64,000 nt of DNA from Aspidiotus rigidus. Its lineage: Eukaryota > Arthropoda > Insecta > Hemiptera > Diaspididae. This document shows positions 1 through 11,440 of this stretch, one piece after another (the stretch's first letter is position 1; each line of letters begins with the position of its first letter). The notes below the pieces were generated by a model that was not told the DNA's origin, ran no database searches, and saw nothing but the letters and a program-made list of their open reading frames with translations. The stretch spans positions 1,302,001-1,366,000 of the forward strand of contig JAVHKY010000030.1 in assembly GCA_035079385.1 (NCBI GenBank), in the 5' to 3' direction. The position numbers and the translations under genes were made by a program.

Positions 1-2675
1 GAAACCCGACGTCGATATTGCGTCACAATTGTTGCACTGACCAAACTGAATTAAGATTCTCAATAGGTAGTCCTTAGTATACCAACAAGACTACGCATTC
101 TGTCTGCGAGTAGCGAAGTCACCAAACACACGGAACGCTTTGTCGACCCCATATCGATCTCATGTCGACGTCGACGTGAGGTCAGTCTGAACAATATATG
201 TATTGACGTGATTCCTACCGAGACTTTGAAAAAAGTAAATTCTTGGTCGATTTGACGTCAATTATCGGTTGAGGCTTGGTGTCTACCAGAAATCGACGTC
301 AAATCGGCTGTCAACGGGGATTATCGGTCATAATCGCTTGTGTCGCGTGTGCAGCGCCACCCGTCCTCTATGGTGGAGTGGTGGCGGGTTGCGTGTGCAT
401 CTAATTCTATTTAATCCAACACGAGAATCGACTCTTTTGGATATATCTTCAGTGTTGAAGAATCTCCCTCTGCAGACACCTGGTTCTATGCTTCTTTGGA
501 ACCTAGCATGGTGAATACCAGCCTACTCGGAGCAAGCGCTTCATCTACCTCAATCTCTTAAAGAGACCGACTAAGCTTGTCCCGCACACGCCTCCACGCC
601 TCACACTCAAATAAGGTGTACTGTGGTCCATCCTCCTATCCTTGGTTGCAGCGCGAACACGTTACACGTTGCCTGCTTAACTTTCCTCTGAAGGGCTGCT
701 GAACACCTGCGTCAGCTAAAAGATTTTAGGGGACGATTTTAGTCATAGATAATTAAAATTCACAAAAATTAAACTTATAAAAGTGTTTTAATTTTTTTCT
801 GTGGAAATCCTGGGCCCGTTCCACTTTAATCTGGCCCTGATATATCAGAAATCATGGCGTTTTAACAAAGTGTTCAATAGTCATCTTTGGTACAACCTTG
901 ATCCACTGTTGAAATCCTAAAATGTCCTACAAGTCCAAGATATCATTGGCACGGTCATTGAACAGTGCAGTGGCGAGCCCAGGATTCAAAGGAAAACCCT
1001 TCATTTTTCAGTAAAGTTCACATAAGTAAAATGGCCCAAACCACGGCTCCCTTCCTCTTCTTTACTGCGCCTTTGTTATTAGAAGGGAGGCAATGATCGG
1101 ATGGCGATGATGATGCGCACAATTTTCGAATCTGAGGTACAATTAATTCCATGGCTGAAATTTCACTTATTTTCGATCGTGAGTGACATAGGCCTACATT
1201 CAAAATTGGTTAGTCGAATAAATCAGTGGGACAAAGTTAGGGATTATTATAAGTCGATTTGCTGTCGCATACAGACGGAACTCATCTGACTGAAGGCCCA
1301 CGTCGACTGAGTTCATATGTTTAGCCCACACAATGCATCAATAAAAGAGTCGATCGGACGTCAAATCAACGTCCTGGCCAATTCCGGTTTTCCATATTGC
1401 ATATTTATTCTTCAAAGTGTTCTCAATTTGGTAGATTGTCTGACATTAGAATCTTGAGGACGCAACCCAGCAACACCCATAAGATCAATTTTGGTTTTTT
1501 GAATGCCTTCCTTATGAATAGTCAAGATTTCTTCTGCTTGTACTTCTAGGAAAAAAATATTGTTTGCAAAACCGTCAGCGTAAGATTATAGGCGATTATA
1601 GTTGAGTGTTATTAATGGTCGAATGACTATTAACGCTTGTGATGCTATTACGTTGTCGACACTTTAGGTCATTTCCGATTCACTATGTCTCTCTTTCTCT
1701 TTCCGTTTCTCTTTGCCAGCTCATCTTTCTCTCGCAAATTCTTTCGAAGCTTTCGGCGAGTAAGTAGATCTTTCAATCATAATGAGCGCCAAATTCTCAA
1801 ATATTTTCAATAATTGCATGTATGTAGTAATTGTTATCCAAAAAACTGACGCCCTTACGTTGGCACCGCGACAAAAATATCCACTTAACTCTTTACATAG
1901 GATTATTCGTCATTTTACTTGAACGTACCTACTCGTATTGTAAGTTATGAGAAGAATAGCCGATGATATCTTAAAGACAATATTTCTTTCGCTTTTCGAT
2001 TTTATTATCCAAGTTGAAACGTTAGCGAGCGATAAGGAAAAAAAGTAAATAAAATAATAAACGCTCCCACTCGGTACGATGGCTTTTCCTTTTGTCTCTC
2101 CTATAAATACGAAGGCTAAATAATTAAGATTTTTAGTAGCACCTATAGTTAGTATTTTGGCTAGACGGTGTCATAAATTACAATGTAGGCTACGCGGCTC
2201 GAGATAACGACGCGTTCTTCAAGTTGACGATACGGTTAATTTATTTCTAAAATTTACGCATCATTTTGTTTTCGAGCCGGCAAATAAAATATTCGCCGGC
2301 TTTGATCTATTCTCGTGTAAAATTTTCATTTATCACCTCGCCGGAGCGGCAAGCTACCGCCGCGCCGCCGCTCGGTGCGGTAGCGCGACTTCGTCTTCGC
2401 GTTCCTTTCCTCGTTCGTGTCATTCTTCGCGAGCTGGCAGGCAGCTCGCGCTTTATTAACGAAATTTTTGAAATAGCTCGGAAACGTAAGAATGAAAATT
2501 AAAAATGAAAATACATCAAGAAAGCCTCTTCGCGGCACATCTACTTGTCTGTGAAACTCTTCTTATCTCTCTTCCGCATCTTCTCCTCTCTACGCCACCG
2601 CTCGCCAACATGAAGAATTTGTTTCTGTACATGTAAAATACTTACAGTATAAAAATCTTTTAATTTTGAACTCAG
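1..2675 (+). other. Troponin C intron sequence upstream of the first exon in the window
   Basis: No exon is recognisable here. The next exon downstream opens in the middle of the third EF-hand of troponin C, so the earlier exons must lie before the window and this stretch is presumably intron. Positions 1-310 and 1250-1370 are rich in degenerate TCGAC/GTCGA words. A GC-rich patch with three hairpins (2275-2450) is annotated separately. Short reading frames here show no domain or codon pattern. Confidence 0.6.
2275..2450. other. GC-rich intronic patch with three perfect hairpins
   Basis: Three stem-loops lie within 176 bases: AGCCGGC (2275-2281) with GCCGGCT (2295-2301); GCTACCGC (2353-2360) with GCGGTAGC (2377-2384); CGCGAGCTG (2428-2436) with CAGCTCGCG (2442-2450) around the loop GCAGG. 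The surrounding intron is AT-rich, so the composition stands out. The patch ends about 225 bases before the troponin C exon. It could be a structured RNA, a splicing element or a small repeat; the sequence does not decide. Confidence 0.4.
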
Positions 2676-5600
2676 GGAACGGTTACATAACAACAGCCAC
2701 GTTACGAGAGATATTGGCAGCGCTTGACGATAAATTAACGTCCGACGATCTCGATGGTATAATTGCTGAAATCGATACTGACGGCTCAGGGACTGTTGAT
2801 TTTGATGGTACGTATCCATGCTAAGACATTAAATTTATTCTTTTATTTTAAATGGGTATCAGGGCACTGACATTTCACCTCATAATAATAGAACACGATA
2901 TTTTATAGAAACACGAATAAGAAGTTTCAAACGATCGACCATAAACTTTATGATGCATTATTTTCCTCAGATCCCCTCGTTGAAACCTACAAAATAAATA
3001 TACAAACATTTTTATTTTTTCTACATCCAACCAAAATTTATTTAAAAAATAAATATAAGAAAAAAATGAAACAAAAACAAAACAAAGAAGAAAAAAAAAC
3101 AAAAAAAACGGCGAAAACAATATTACACTTTTACACCCAACCCAGGACTGGAGCCGGTTTGAATTTATGCAATAAAGAAGTATGATTTAAGCGCTCTTTA
3201 AAATTTATAAAGAGTAAAATCATAAAAAAAAAGGTTGGACTGATCGAAGGAATACGGGAAAATTTGTTTGAATTTAAATGTTGATGGAAGGGGGTAGGTC
3301 TGAAATAAATTTTAAAATTTAGGTTGGCCTCCCCTTTCTATCGACGTGCTGAGCGGGGCAATACACGCTTCTGCGTTGCGAGGTGATACGCGAATGGCAT
3401 TACCATTACTTCCGCTATGTTAACGAAGTATCTGGTCTCATAAAAATGCCTATATGTAACTCCAAACCAAAGAACTCAGTCGGTCTGAGATGCAATAGTA
3501 TATTTCGTCGTTGGATCGGAAAAAACCTCCTATGTGTCATTTTTTGAGAAATGCACTTTTTTATATGGTTGGACGCGGAATTTCAAGGCGCATCGACTGG
3601 AAAAATCCCCTATGTGCTAAGTTCAAAATTACGCCGGTAGGAGCGGTTTTGAATACCTCCTACCTGCACCATTCAGAAAATGTGGTCTCGAATACCTGCT
3701 ATGTGCAGAGCAAACCTCTTATGTGCAATATTTAGGGCCAGGAATTCCTCCTATGTGCATTTATCGCCCAAGACCGCCCTATTTTAGAGAATTTTGAAAA
3801 TTTTTCGTTACTACTGTATCAAAGAAGCTTTTCCACATTTAATGAGACGTTTCTGAAGTATTTTGGCCTTCTTTTCACAAAATAATCAGTTTTTTGCTTC
3901 TCCTGTAAAATTTTATTTTTCCACATAGGAGGTTTTTTCCGATCCAACGACGATTTGAGAGGAGAGTTTAAGCTATATTTTCCGATATCTTTGTAAGTAG
4001 TTCCGTGCATTCATTGATTTTATAGCTATTCAAATATGCAGGCTTCGACAATTTTTTGGATTACTTAGAAGCTAGTTTCATAAAAACTAGATGTGCTTCA
4101 AAATACAACTGTGAGCAGTACAGTAGAGCTTCCGCCTTTCAGATCCATTTTTCCAGTCCGGTCTCAAAGAGGGGGTATATCTATTATCTATACGCTCTGT
4201 CCTCAAGTTGGCTTGGGAGATCGCATATGACAGAACTCAACAAAGTAAAATTTTTCGAAGAGATCAAGGATGAGAATATCCGATTCCGAGAGTATTTCTC
4301 ACGCTGAATTCGATGCCCTCATTCGTTTTTCGTGATACCCTCGGTTTCTTCTGCAATCTTAACGTTTAGTTGCCGCGGCTCATTGCGAAGCACAACACAC
4401 CTTTTCGTAATACTACCCTTCAGTGTTCGATGCGCTTTGCAACGAGTAGCCGCAACTAAACGTTAAGATTGATGAAGAAACCGAGGGAATCACGGAAAAC
4501 GAATAACGACAACGAATTCAGCGTGGAAAATACTTTCAGAATCAGATATTCTCGTTCTTGACCTCCACAAAACATTTTACTTCGTCAGTGGTGCCCTGAT
4601 CCCCCTGGTCCAATGAAGAAACCCCCCCTCAAACTTTAATTTCTTATAGCTAAAAAAAAATCATAAGCCCCCCCCCCCCCTGAAACGAATGCGAAAAATC
4701 ATCTTCATGAAAATGGTCTCACAGCACCGCTGTTTGTTGAGTTGTGAATTATTTAATCATGTCGACAGTCAACTCTGAGTTGACCAAAGATCGACTAAAT
4801 ATCGACCATAAATTGACTTCCTTGGTGGAAATTGTATCAATATATTGTTGAAATCGATTGTATCAGGTCGCTATGCAATCGAGCCCGATGAATCATGTCG
4901 ATTCGTTATATCGACCCAAAGTCGACGTCGATTTTAGATTGATGTAGAGTCGACTTCTCTTAATTTTTTGTCGACCTAAAATTGACTGCTCTGTTGCATC
5001 GATTTCAAGTCGATTTGTAGTTTCCTGTTGATGAACGCTAGTCGACTTCAAATCGACATTCTGGAGGTCCATTTCCCAAGCCCTTCCCCCCAAAGTGGAT
5101 TTGAAGGACGGGATTGGTACCAATATTTTGTGCCTTATTTGTGCTTTTGGTGCCTCGAAAATTCAGAATTTGTGCTTGTATCCTTTATTCTTTAAAGGCC
5201 ATCAAATTTTGGGTGGCTGTAGAAATTTTTGTCCCCCCCCCCCCAACAAATGTATTTAGAGGTTGAAATTGGTATCAACATTTTTAGCCTTAATACGTGC
5301 TTTTTGTGCTTCAAAGTCCCAGAGTTTGTGCTTTCATCCTTCATTTTCTATTAGGAGTCAAAGTGTGGGAGGGCTGTAAAAATATTTACTTCCCAATGTT
5401 GGTTCAGGGGATAAAATTGGTATCAAAATTTTGTGTCCAATTTTTGCTTTTTGGGCTTCAAGGCTTCAGAATTTGTGCTTCCACCCTTTAAAAAGTATCA
5501 AAGGTGGGGGGCTGTGAAAAGGTTGACGACATGCCTCTCAAAGTGGATTTGAGGGTCGAAATTGGTGTCAAAATTATGTGTCTTATTTGTACTTTTTGTG

Positions 5601-7530
5601 TTTCAAAGTTTCACGATTTGTGCTCTCTTATTTTTGATTTGCTATGAAGGGTGAAAGTATCAGAAGTTTTATAGTAGTTGGTATGCATTCTCACCTCAAA
5701 TCACCCCCTCCCCCTCCCAAAGAAAAAAAAAAAAAAAACTTTGATGGCCTTGACTAGCGCAACAGAGCAATCAATTTTAGGTCCACAAGAAATTTGGAGA
5801 AGTCGACTCGAAATCGATTTCGATTTCAGGTCGATGTCAACAACATATCGACGCAATTTCGATCAAGACTAGGAGAGAAGTGAATTCTCGTTCGACATGG
5901 TTCTAATCGGGTTGGCACCAACACACCTCAGCACAACTCTTCGTTGGCTCTTTTCCAATTTCCTTCCTTCTGTACGTTATCTTCATGGAGTTGGCCCAGA
6001 CTGGTACGTTCCCTTGTAGAAGGATCGACAGGGCGGTGCTTATCTTGCTTCCCTCAGTCCTCCTAGGTTTGTTATCAGGTGGCTGAGGTAGATCAATACC
6101 CCACCCCATTGTCCGCTGCCATCAGGAAATACGTAGTACCTGAAGCTCAGCTTCAAGTCAAACCAAATACCTACATACTTCATCACCTTCTTGAGGGGTC
6201 GTGAGGACAGATCAGTTATCAGATTTTGACTGATTAGTCACGTCAGTGTGGAAATGAAATCGATTTTCGTCAACTTCTCTTGATTCTTCATCAATCCGAA
6301 ATATTGTGTCGATAACTAGTTCATATTCAGCGCTCCGAAAATGTAAGGTGGCCGACTTTGAAGTGACCTACTTGAATACGTTGACTTTGATCACGCTTGT
6401 AGAAAGCTAGGGGCTAGAAATTATAGCGGACTCCTTATAAAAGATTGAGCCGGAATATGCAAGTGAAATTGTTTGAAGTTTGTAAAGAGAATTGAACGTG
6501 TACAATCTTCTCCTTTTCTATTGTACTTTTTCCACGTAAAATAAGTGACAATCAAACAAAAAGTTTCTCTTATACCGTTAGTCCCAATTTCTTCAGAAAT
6601 TCTATATTTTTTAATTGATTTTGTTCGGACCCTGGGGCGAAATTTCTCTTACCATAAGGACTATAAAAATTTTGACTTTAATTTTCAAATATGACTGTAG
6701 GACTTTGGAGTTTCCATAAATGAGAGGGTGACTTGAAAGAATTTAATCTTGAGTCATTTATATAAGAAGAAGATTGACCTATGAGAAAACTTACTCTGTA
6801 GGTGACGTGGAACAAAGTTAATGACAAAATGCTGACTTCCAAATATTTAAAATCCGAGGGGTCTTCGGGTCATGGCTGATGACGTCATTGTTTACTATAA
6901 AAGAAGAAAAGGGATACAGTATAAGGGATTATTAGAGGATGGGGTGAACTCGAAAATTTTGAAATTAGGGGCTAGGATTCAGGAAACTTCAGGAAAGACA
7001 TGAAACATGTCAAAATATCTACCGTATCCCCAGGGAGACCGAGGCTGTTGGGGGAAAAGTAATAAATTTTTTAAAATACAAAATTTATGAAAACGAAATA
7101 AGAGAAATTCTACTTGATTTTGAGGCAATTTTTGGTCCATACTGTAAGAATGTCAGAATCGATTGCCCACATGTTCAGACTTTTAGTCACCTCCCATGTC
7201 AACTTCGGGCAACGAGGGAACCTCGTCAAGATCAGATTGGAAGAGTGGATCTCGAAAGAATAATTTTTCAGTTATTTTGGTATTTGGGAATTTTTGAAAA
7301 GAAGGCCAACCTCTTCCATGTACAATTTTGGTGATTCCAATAAGTTACTCTTCTATATAACATCGTGTTCTCTCATTATTCTCACACAAGTTGCACAAAA
7401 AATGATTTTTGGCGTTCAAAATATTTGTGTTATTGAAAAAAAAAAATTCTTATTCTGTTGGACAGTCATAATTTGGGGATTACAAACTTCTTTTTTTTCA
7501 GAATTCATGGAGATGATGACCGGCGAATAA
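2676..7530 (+). CDS. TpnC: Troponin C, last two coding exons (5' part outside the window)
   Basis: Troponin C is the calcium-binding subunit of the thin-filament switch in striated muscle. The exon at 2676-2807 encodes the end of EF-hand 3 ([18 protein letters not shown]), the linker and the EF-hand 4 loop [11 protein letters not shown]. The last exon, 7502-7530, adds EFMEMMTGE and a TAA stop, the standard insect troponin C C-terminus. Splice sites are ctcag|GG at 2675/2676, ATG|gtacgt at 2807/2808 and ttttcag|AA at 7501/7502. Both exons join in phase 1 with no stop. Loop ligands D, D, S and T plus the closing acidic residue of site IV are present, so it should bind calcium. The N-terminal half, roughly 100 residues, lies upstream. 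The 4.7-kb intron holds two inverted-repeat elements and a tandem repeat. Insects have several TpnC paralogues; which one this is cannot be told from 53 residues. Confidence 0.93.
3506..3952. mobile_element. Inverted-repeat element (MITE-like) with ATTT target duplication
   Basis: The 447-bp segment begins CGTCGTTGGATCGGAAAAAA and ends with its reverse complement, giving terminal inverted repeats of about 30 bp. It is flanked by ATTT on both sides (3502-3505 and 3953-3956), a plausible 4-bp target-site duplication. The interior repeats the motif CCTCCTATGTGC in variants at about 3528, 3608, 3656, 3688, 3716 and 3747. It has no coding capacity. It sits in the troponin C intron. Confidence 0.7.
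4240..4584. mobile_element. Long inverted repeat (hairpin element)
   Basis: Left arm 4240-4395 and right arm 4435-4584 are imperfect reverse complements: for example CCTCGGTTTCTTCTGC near 4339 against GAAGAAACCGAGGG near 4473, and CTTAACGTTTAGTTGCCGC against GCCGCAACTAAACGTTAAG. The spacer is about 40 bp. There is no ORF and no clear target duplication. Probably a non-autonomous foldback or MITE copy. Confidence 0.65.
4740..5060. repeat. TCGAC-rich degenerate repeat
   Basis: The words GTCGAC, GTCGAT, ATCGAC and TTGACT recur every 15-25 bp, as they do at 1-310, 1250-1370, 5765-5870 and 6230-6320. A segment near 4960-5060 reappears inverted near 5750-5850 (shared words for 'CAACAGAGCA' and 'AAATCGA'). 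No coding or RNA signature is seen. Confidence 0.4.
5091..5690 (+). repeat. Tandem repeat, about 150-bp unit, four copies
   Basis: Four diverged units begin near 5091, 5247, 5397 and 5538. Each has the order AAGTGGATTTGA..GAAATTGGTATCAA, then TTTGTGCTTTTTGTGCTTC, then AGAATTTGTGCTT, then CATCCTTTATT. Poly-C runs (5233 onward) interrupt unit junctions. It is non-coding and lies inside the troponin C intron. Confidence 0.65.
6855..6945 (+). repeat. Fragment of dispersed repeat family A (TGACGTCA-bearing)
   Basis: The string GATGACGTCAT followed by a TTTACTATAAAAGAAGAAAAGGGATACA-like segment also occurs near 10720-10770. It contains a perfect CRE palindrome at 6880-6887. No gene is here. Confidence 0.5.
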
Positions 7531-7665
7531 AAAATTTTTCTTCCCCTTTATAATGTTGCAGTACTTTCAATTATATGGTAAGATTGTAAACTATTTCATC
7601 GATTTTGGAGCATAATGTGCAAATATTTTTGTCTCAGTGAATATTTTATAAAAAAAAAAAATAAA
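7526..7665 (+). terminator. Troponin C polyadenylation signals
   Basis: AATAAA at 7526-7531 overlaps the TAA stop codon. A second AATAAA at 7660-7665 is better placed, about 130 bases after the stop. The second is the likelier functional signal. Confidence 0.5.
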
Positions 7666-8546
7666 TATTGAAGTACTGCGTATGCCGTTTTAATAACTAC
7701 CTCATCTTTTTAAGACCATCTCTTCACAAATTCCGTGTTATCTACCGCGCACTTACGCAAATATGACTTGAAGTCGAACTTCCAGACGACGAACATCTCT
7801 TCTTTTTCATTTTTCTTGAAATTTATTCGAGTATAAGAAAATGAAATGTTCTATAAAAAGGAAACAAATCTCCAAGTAGTATTTTTTATCAAAATCAAGA
7901 ATATCTCTCGTGAAAAATTTGAAAATTTGAACTGTTTTATGAAAAAGTTGCCAAAATGACGATTGTTTTGTTCAAAAAGTAGGCCTATAGTCTTCTTACT
8001 TTGAAGTGGAGACATAAACTCGAATCTCTTGTAAAAATTTTCTAAACACATGTTGAGTGTACCCTTCGCCCATGTTTTTCGGATGATATATAAAAAAAAA
8101 AAATTTTTAGGTATTTAACAAAATTTATATTTAACACATTCTTCTCTTGGCACTTTTTTTTATGGAAGTTAAAAACTTCAAATTCATGATAAGCATAAGA
8201 CCACATATGACTCAAAATTCAAGGACTTGGTTAATCTTGTGTTCTAGGGTGCTACGTTGCCCAACAAACTATACTATGATGTAACAAAAAATGTATGCTT
8301 TTATTCAGGTACCTACAATCCTTTTTTTGAAATCAAAATTGGCCATAGTTTTTTGCCCGATCGATTGGCGTGTATGAAGGATTCAAGTCCAAAGGTTTTA
8401 ATCTTGTTGTTAAAACAATCCACGGATATTCCAAAATTCCCTTAACAACGAATCAGAAATCAACCCAACCACAAGAGCTGGAACAATTGATGTCAGCCTA
8501 CGGAGAATAAGAAAACGAAGTAGGTATTGCAACAATGTAAACAAAT
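7666..8546. other. Intergenic region, no gene seen
   Basis: AT-rich sequence between the convergent 3' ends of troponin C (+) and the secreted Ala/Lys-rich gene (-). TTTATT at 8300-8305 is a candidate poly(A) signal for the minus-strand gene. The short frames at 7851-8051 and 8257-8445 have no recognisable features. Confidence 0.5.
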
Positions 8547-9574
8547 TTAGTCATATATGCTCGGCTGTTTTCCTATCCATTCCACCTCCATCATTTTCTT
8601 TCTTTCGCGCTTAGTCTTCTTCCTCATTCCTACATCGGACTTGTCTTCTACGGCTACTTCCTCGGAATCCCGCGACTTTTTCTTCTTACCACCTTTTTTC
8701 TTCTTCTTCTCTTCATTCTCTTCATCCTCTTCTTGCGACGCCTTCTTCGTAACACCTTTACCCTTCCTTTTCTTCCCTTCGGTACTGCTTTTTGTCGTCT
8801 CAATCCCAACTGTGGTTCCAATGTCCGCATCTAGGGTGATATTTGTAGCTGGTAGAGCTATTTGCGCCGCTTTGATCATCGCTTCAGCAGCTTCGTACGT
8901 AGCTTCGGCAGCTTGACGTGCCGCCTCAGCCGTACGTCGTGCCATTTCAGCTACTTGAAGCGTGATCTGAGCCGAGGAATTGACGTCTTGGCGCGATAAT
9001 TCGCGCGCCGCTTCATTCTCTCGTCGCGCTACCTGGAAGGCCTTTTCAACTTTGTCACGTATCGCTTGGTAAGCAGCTTTAGTTTTGTTCCGTAATAACT
9101 CTGATCGCTGGAAAGCAGTTGAAATTCGATGTTTATCCATTCGACGACCGGCCCAAATTGCGGCGTAGATAGCTTTCTTCGATGCTTCCAGAGCTGTCTC
9201 GGCTATATCACGCATCGCTTCGGCCGCGTCGCATGCTGTTTCACGAGCCTCTTCGATCGTATCGTACGTTTTGTTGGCGATCCTAGAGGTACTACTTTTA
9301 GCTTTTTTTGTCGTCGTTTCCGTCCATTCTGGATCTGCAAGAAAAGTGTTGCGTTGCCTTCTTTGGTCAATTTTTTAATTACTGAAGTATCTTACCAAAT
9401 TATACCTCATGCCTGTTAGAAGATTAGGGAGCTGGTGAAAAACTTTCGTTTAAGATAGTTAAAAAATGTAAATAAGGGCCTCTTACCGTTGTCAGTGGTA
9501 GATAAATACCAGGTATGGGTTAGCTTATCAAAACATAGAATTACGCTCAGTAGAAAAATAGATATTCTAACCAT
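8547..9574 (-). CDS. Secreted alanine-rich helical protein with Lys/Glu-rich tail, family unknown
   Basis: Two exons join into 291 residues: exon 1 is 9574-9487 and exon 2 is 9334-8547. Splice sites are AACG|gtaaga and ttgcag|AT, phase 1, with a 152-bp intron. Exon 1 alone encodes the start and a probable signal peptide (MVRISIFLLSVILCFDKLTH). Residues about 50-185 form a long, almost proline-free, Ala/Arg/Glu-rich segment (EMARRTAEAARQAAEATYEA) that should be an extended amphipathic helix or coiled coil, somewhat like group 3 LEA 11-mers. Residues about 205-270 are a Lys/Glu-rich, probably disordered tail; the protein ends GKQPSIYD. I recognise no family. Candidates are a silk, cuticle or salivary secreted protein, or an LEA-like protectant. 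The long ORF and matching splice phases make the gene itself fairly certain; the function is open. Confidence 0.78.
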
Positions 9575-10081
9575 TATAATTAATCAACTGATAGACTGGT
9601 TCAAAATGTAACTTAGATGTAATTATAAAAGGTTCAAGCCTCGTATACAAATAAATTGAACGAAAGCTATAATATCGCAAATCCATGTTTACCATAATAT
9701 GTGGCTCAAAAAACGATGTAAATAGTCGGGATGCCTTTAGGAGTACAAATGAATAGATAACGATTGTATATCCTGATATTCTTCGATAAATTCTTTTCTG
9801 TAGCATTGATTACTGATAGGTGCTTTATCGTGATTTATACGGGAGTTTTATAACTAGCTCCTTCTATCGAATATTCATACTGTCCAAAAAGTTGAAATTC
9901 TCGAGACTCATTCTCATATCTATCTCGTGTCTGTGAGAAATAACAAATTCAATGTATTCACATGCTTATGGGATTCATAAAATCTGATCGTTTTTTGCCA
10001 GTTTTTTCTTGTATTCTTAACTCACGTCACGTGTATTCATCGTGCATTTATCTTCTTTAGTTCCTCGCTTTATAATTTTAT
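9575..10081. other. Upstream region of the secreted Ala/Lys-rich gene
   Basis: AT-rich, no coding feature found. It would hold the minus-strand promoter of the gene starting at 9574. I see no convincing TATA box or known motif. Confidence 0.4.
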
Positions 10082-10109
10082 CTGATGAAGAATACCATTT
10101 ATTTGAAAC
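10082..10109 (+). ncRNA. Hammerhead-ribozyme-like core
   Basis: CTGATGA (10082-10088) is followed by a short stem GAATA/TATTT (10090-10094 with 10100-10104) and GAAAC (10105-10109). This is the CUGAUGA / stem II / GAAA order of a hammerhead core. About 35 bases on lies CAGAGGCAAATAAATAAAGATCA, nearly repeated at 20294-20320, suggesting the 3' end of a dispersed element. Helices I and III were not established, so activity is unproven. Confidence 0.4.
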
Positions 10110-10189
10110 GTAAGGAAAAAAAACCAAGAGAGACTTTCTGGCAGAGGCAAATAAATAAAGATCATATTTCATGTTTACTAGTATATTTA

Positions 10190-10740
10190 AATGATCTTAT
10201 TAAGGCCACGTTTATTTCGTGATAAAGTCATGGCCCAATTTGTGAATTTTTCTCACAGAGACGTACGTACGCCTTGGCCCCGTTCTAGGGCTAATATAGG
10301 TGTTCTCTCAAAATTACGAGACATTTTATTCAACTATAGGCGTTCTATATGTAGGGTAAGCTATCTGGCTCAGAAAGGCTCACCCGTTTTTGGTATACTG
10401 CATGTCGAGCTGCCTTGCTTACGAGCAAGGGGCTCTCTCGCTCCGCTCATTCGCCGCTGTTCTTGGATTTATATAAACGTAGTGCAGTGTACTGTAAGTT
10501 AAGCTATCTAGTCCACGGGAGGCTCACTTGCACCGATTGTGCGCTCCCGCACGGATATCAACATTAAACTACACTAGGTCTACTGTTGAACTTCATGAAA
10601 CCAGCCCAACATAAGCCTAATATACAGCAGCATAAAAGCCTGTACTAAACCACTTACAAGGTGGATTAAACTCGCAAATTTTGAATCAGGCTCAAGGTCA
10701 CAGTTGATAACGTCACCAACTGATGACGTCATGGTTTATT
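10190..10740 (+). repeat. Dispersed repeat family A, copy 1
   Basis: Shares many blocks in the same order with 26137-26575, among them GTGAATTTTTCTCACAGAG, GTACTGTAAGTTAAGCTAT, GGATATCAACA and ATACAGCAGCATAAAAGCCT. A partial third copy lies near 54605-54780. There is no coding capacity. It ends near a TGACGTCA palindrome (10724-10731). Probably a non-autonomous retroelement or degraded transposon. Confidence 0.65.
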
Positions 10741-11204
10741 ATAAAGGAAGAGAAGGGATACAACAGAATTGTAAGGGCGTGGACCTAGAATAAAGCTAGT
10801 ATAACGGAGGCGTATAGACCTAGTATAAGCCTAATATCGGGGTACTTTCAGGAAATTTTCGTCCGCGAGCGCGAGCGAGATTGATGACGTCACGGGGTTG
10901 ATGAAGTCACGGAGAGGGGAGGGGGACTTGGAAAAATTCCTACCTCCGAACTATATATATGATAGGAGGGGGACTTGGAAAGACGACGGCTTCCTTGAAA
11001 CTGCAGCGTGTTCACATCATGATTTTCAGGACTTGGAAAAACTTTAGGATCTAGGGGACTCGGGGCAGCTGCCATTGCAGTCCTGCAGTGGCATCTAATT
11101 CTTCTTGAGTTCCTTCTGTCATGTTAAGTGACCTGAAAGTGAGAATTTTTCGAAGTCCCTTTCTTCCTATAAGTCAACATTTTCTTTCAAGTCCCACTCT
11201 TATA
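10741..11204. other. Repeat-derived intergenic DNA
   Basis: No gene seen. It contains a second TGACGTCA (10885-10892) and short modules (GACGGCTTCCTT near 10983; AACTATATATATGATAGGAGG near 10949) that recur in the 29640-33560 complex. Confidence 0.4.
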
Positions 11205-11264
11205 TTAGCGAAAGGAAGAACACTCCGAAGGGTGAGTAAACAATGCAAACCGCAGAAGTTTCTC

Positions 11265-11440
11265 TCCTCCGTTTGTCAGTTGCTTTCATTTCAGTCTTGA
11301 AGATGGTTTACCAACCAAAAGCGCTGGTCGCTTAATTTTTTCTGCAGTGTGCATTGTTTACTCACCCTTCGGAGTATTCTTTCTTTCGCCAATACTATGG
11401 ATAACCGTAACTTAGAAGAACGTATTCGTTTAATTGAGTA
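11265..11440 (+). repeat. Left terminal repeat of the Penelope-like element
   Basis: Matches 14007-14180 over about 175 bp. It contains a hammerhead-like motif: CTTGAAGAT, stem GGTT/AACC (11305-11308 with 11313-11316), then AAAAGCGC. The 5' portion has an inverted match to the end of the repeat, so the terminus can fold back on itself. Confidence 0.7.

Noticed and set aside
269..514. 81-residue ORF near the left end
   Set aside because: In TCGAC-rich repeat sequence with no signal, domain or splice support.
8557..8916. 119-residue plus-strand ORF
   Set aside because: Antisense of the Lys/Glu-rich tail of the secreted protein gene.
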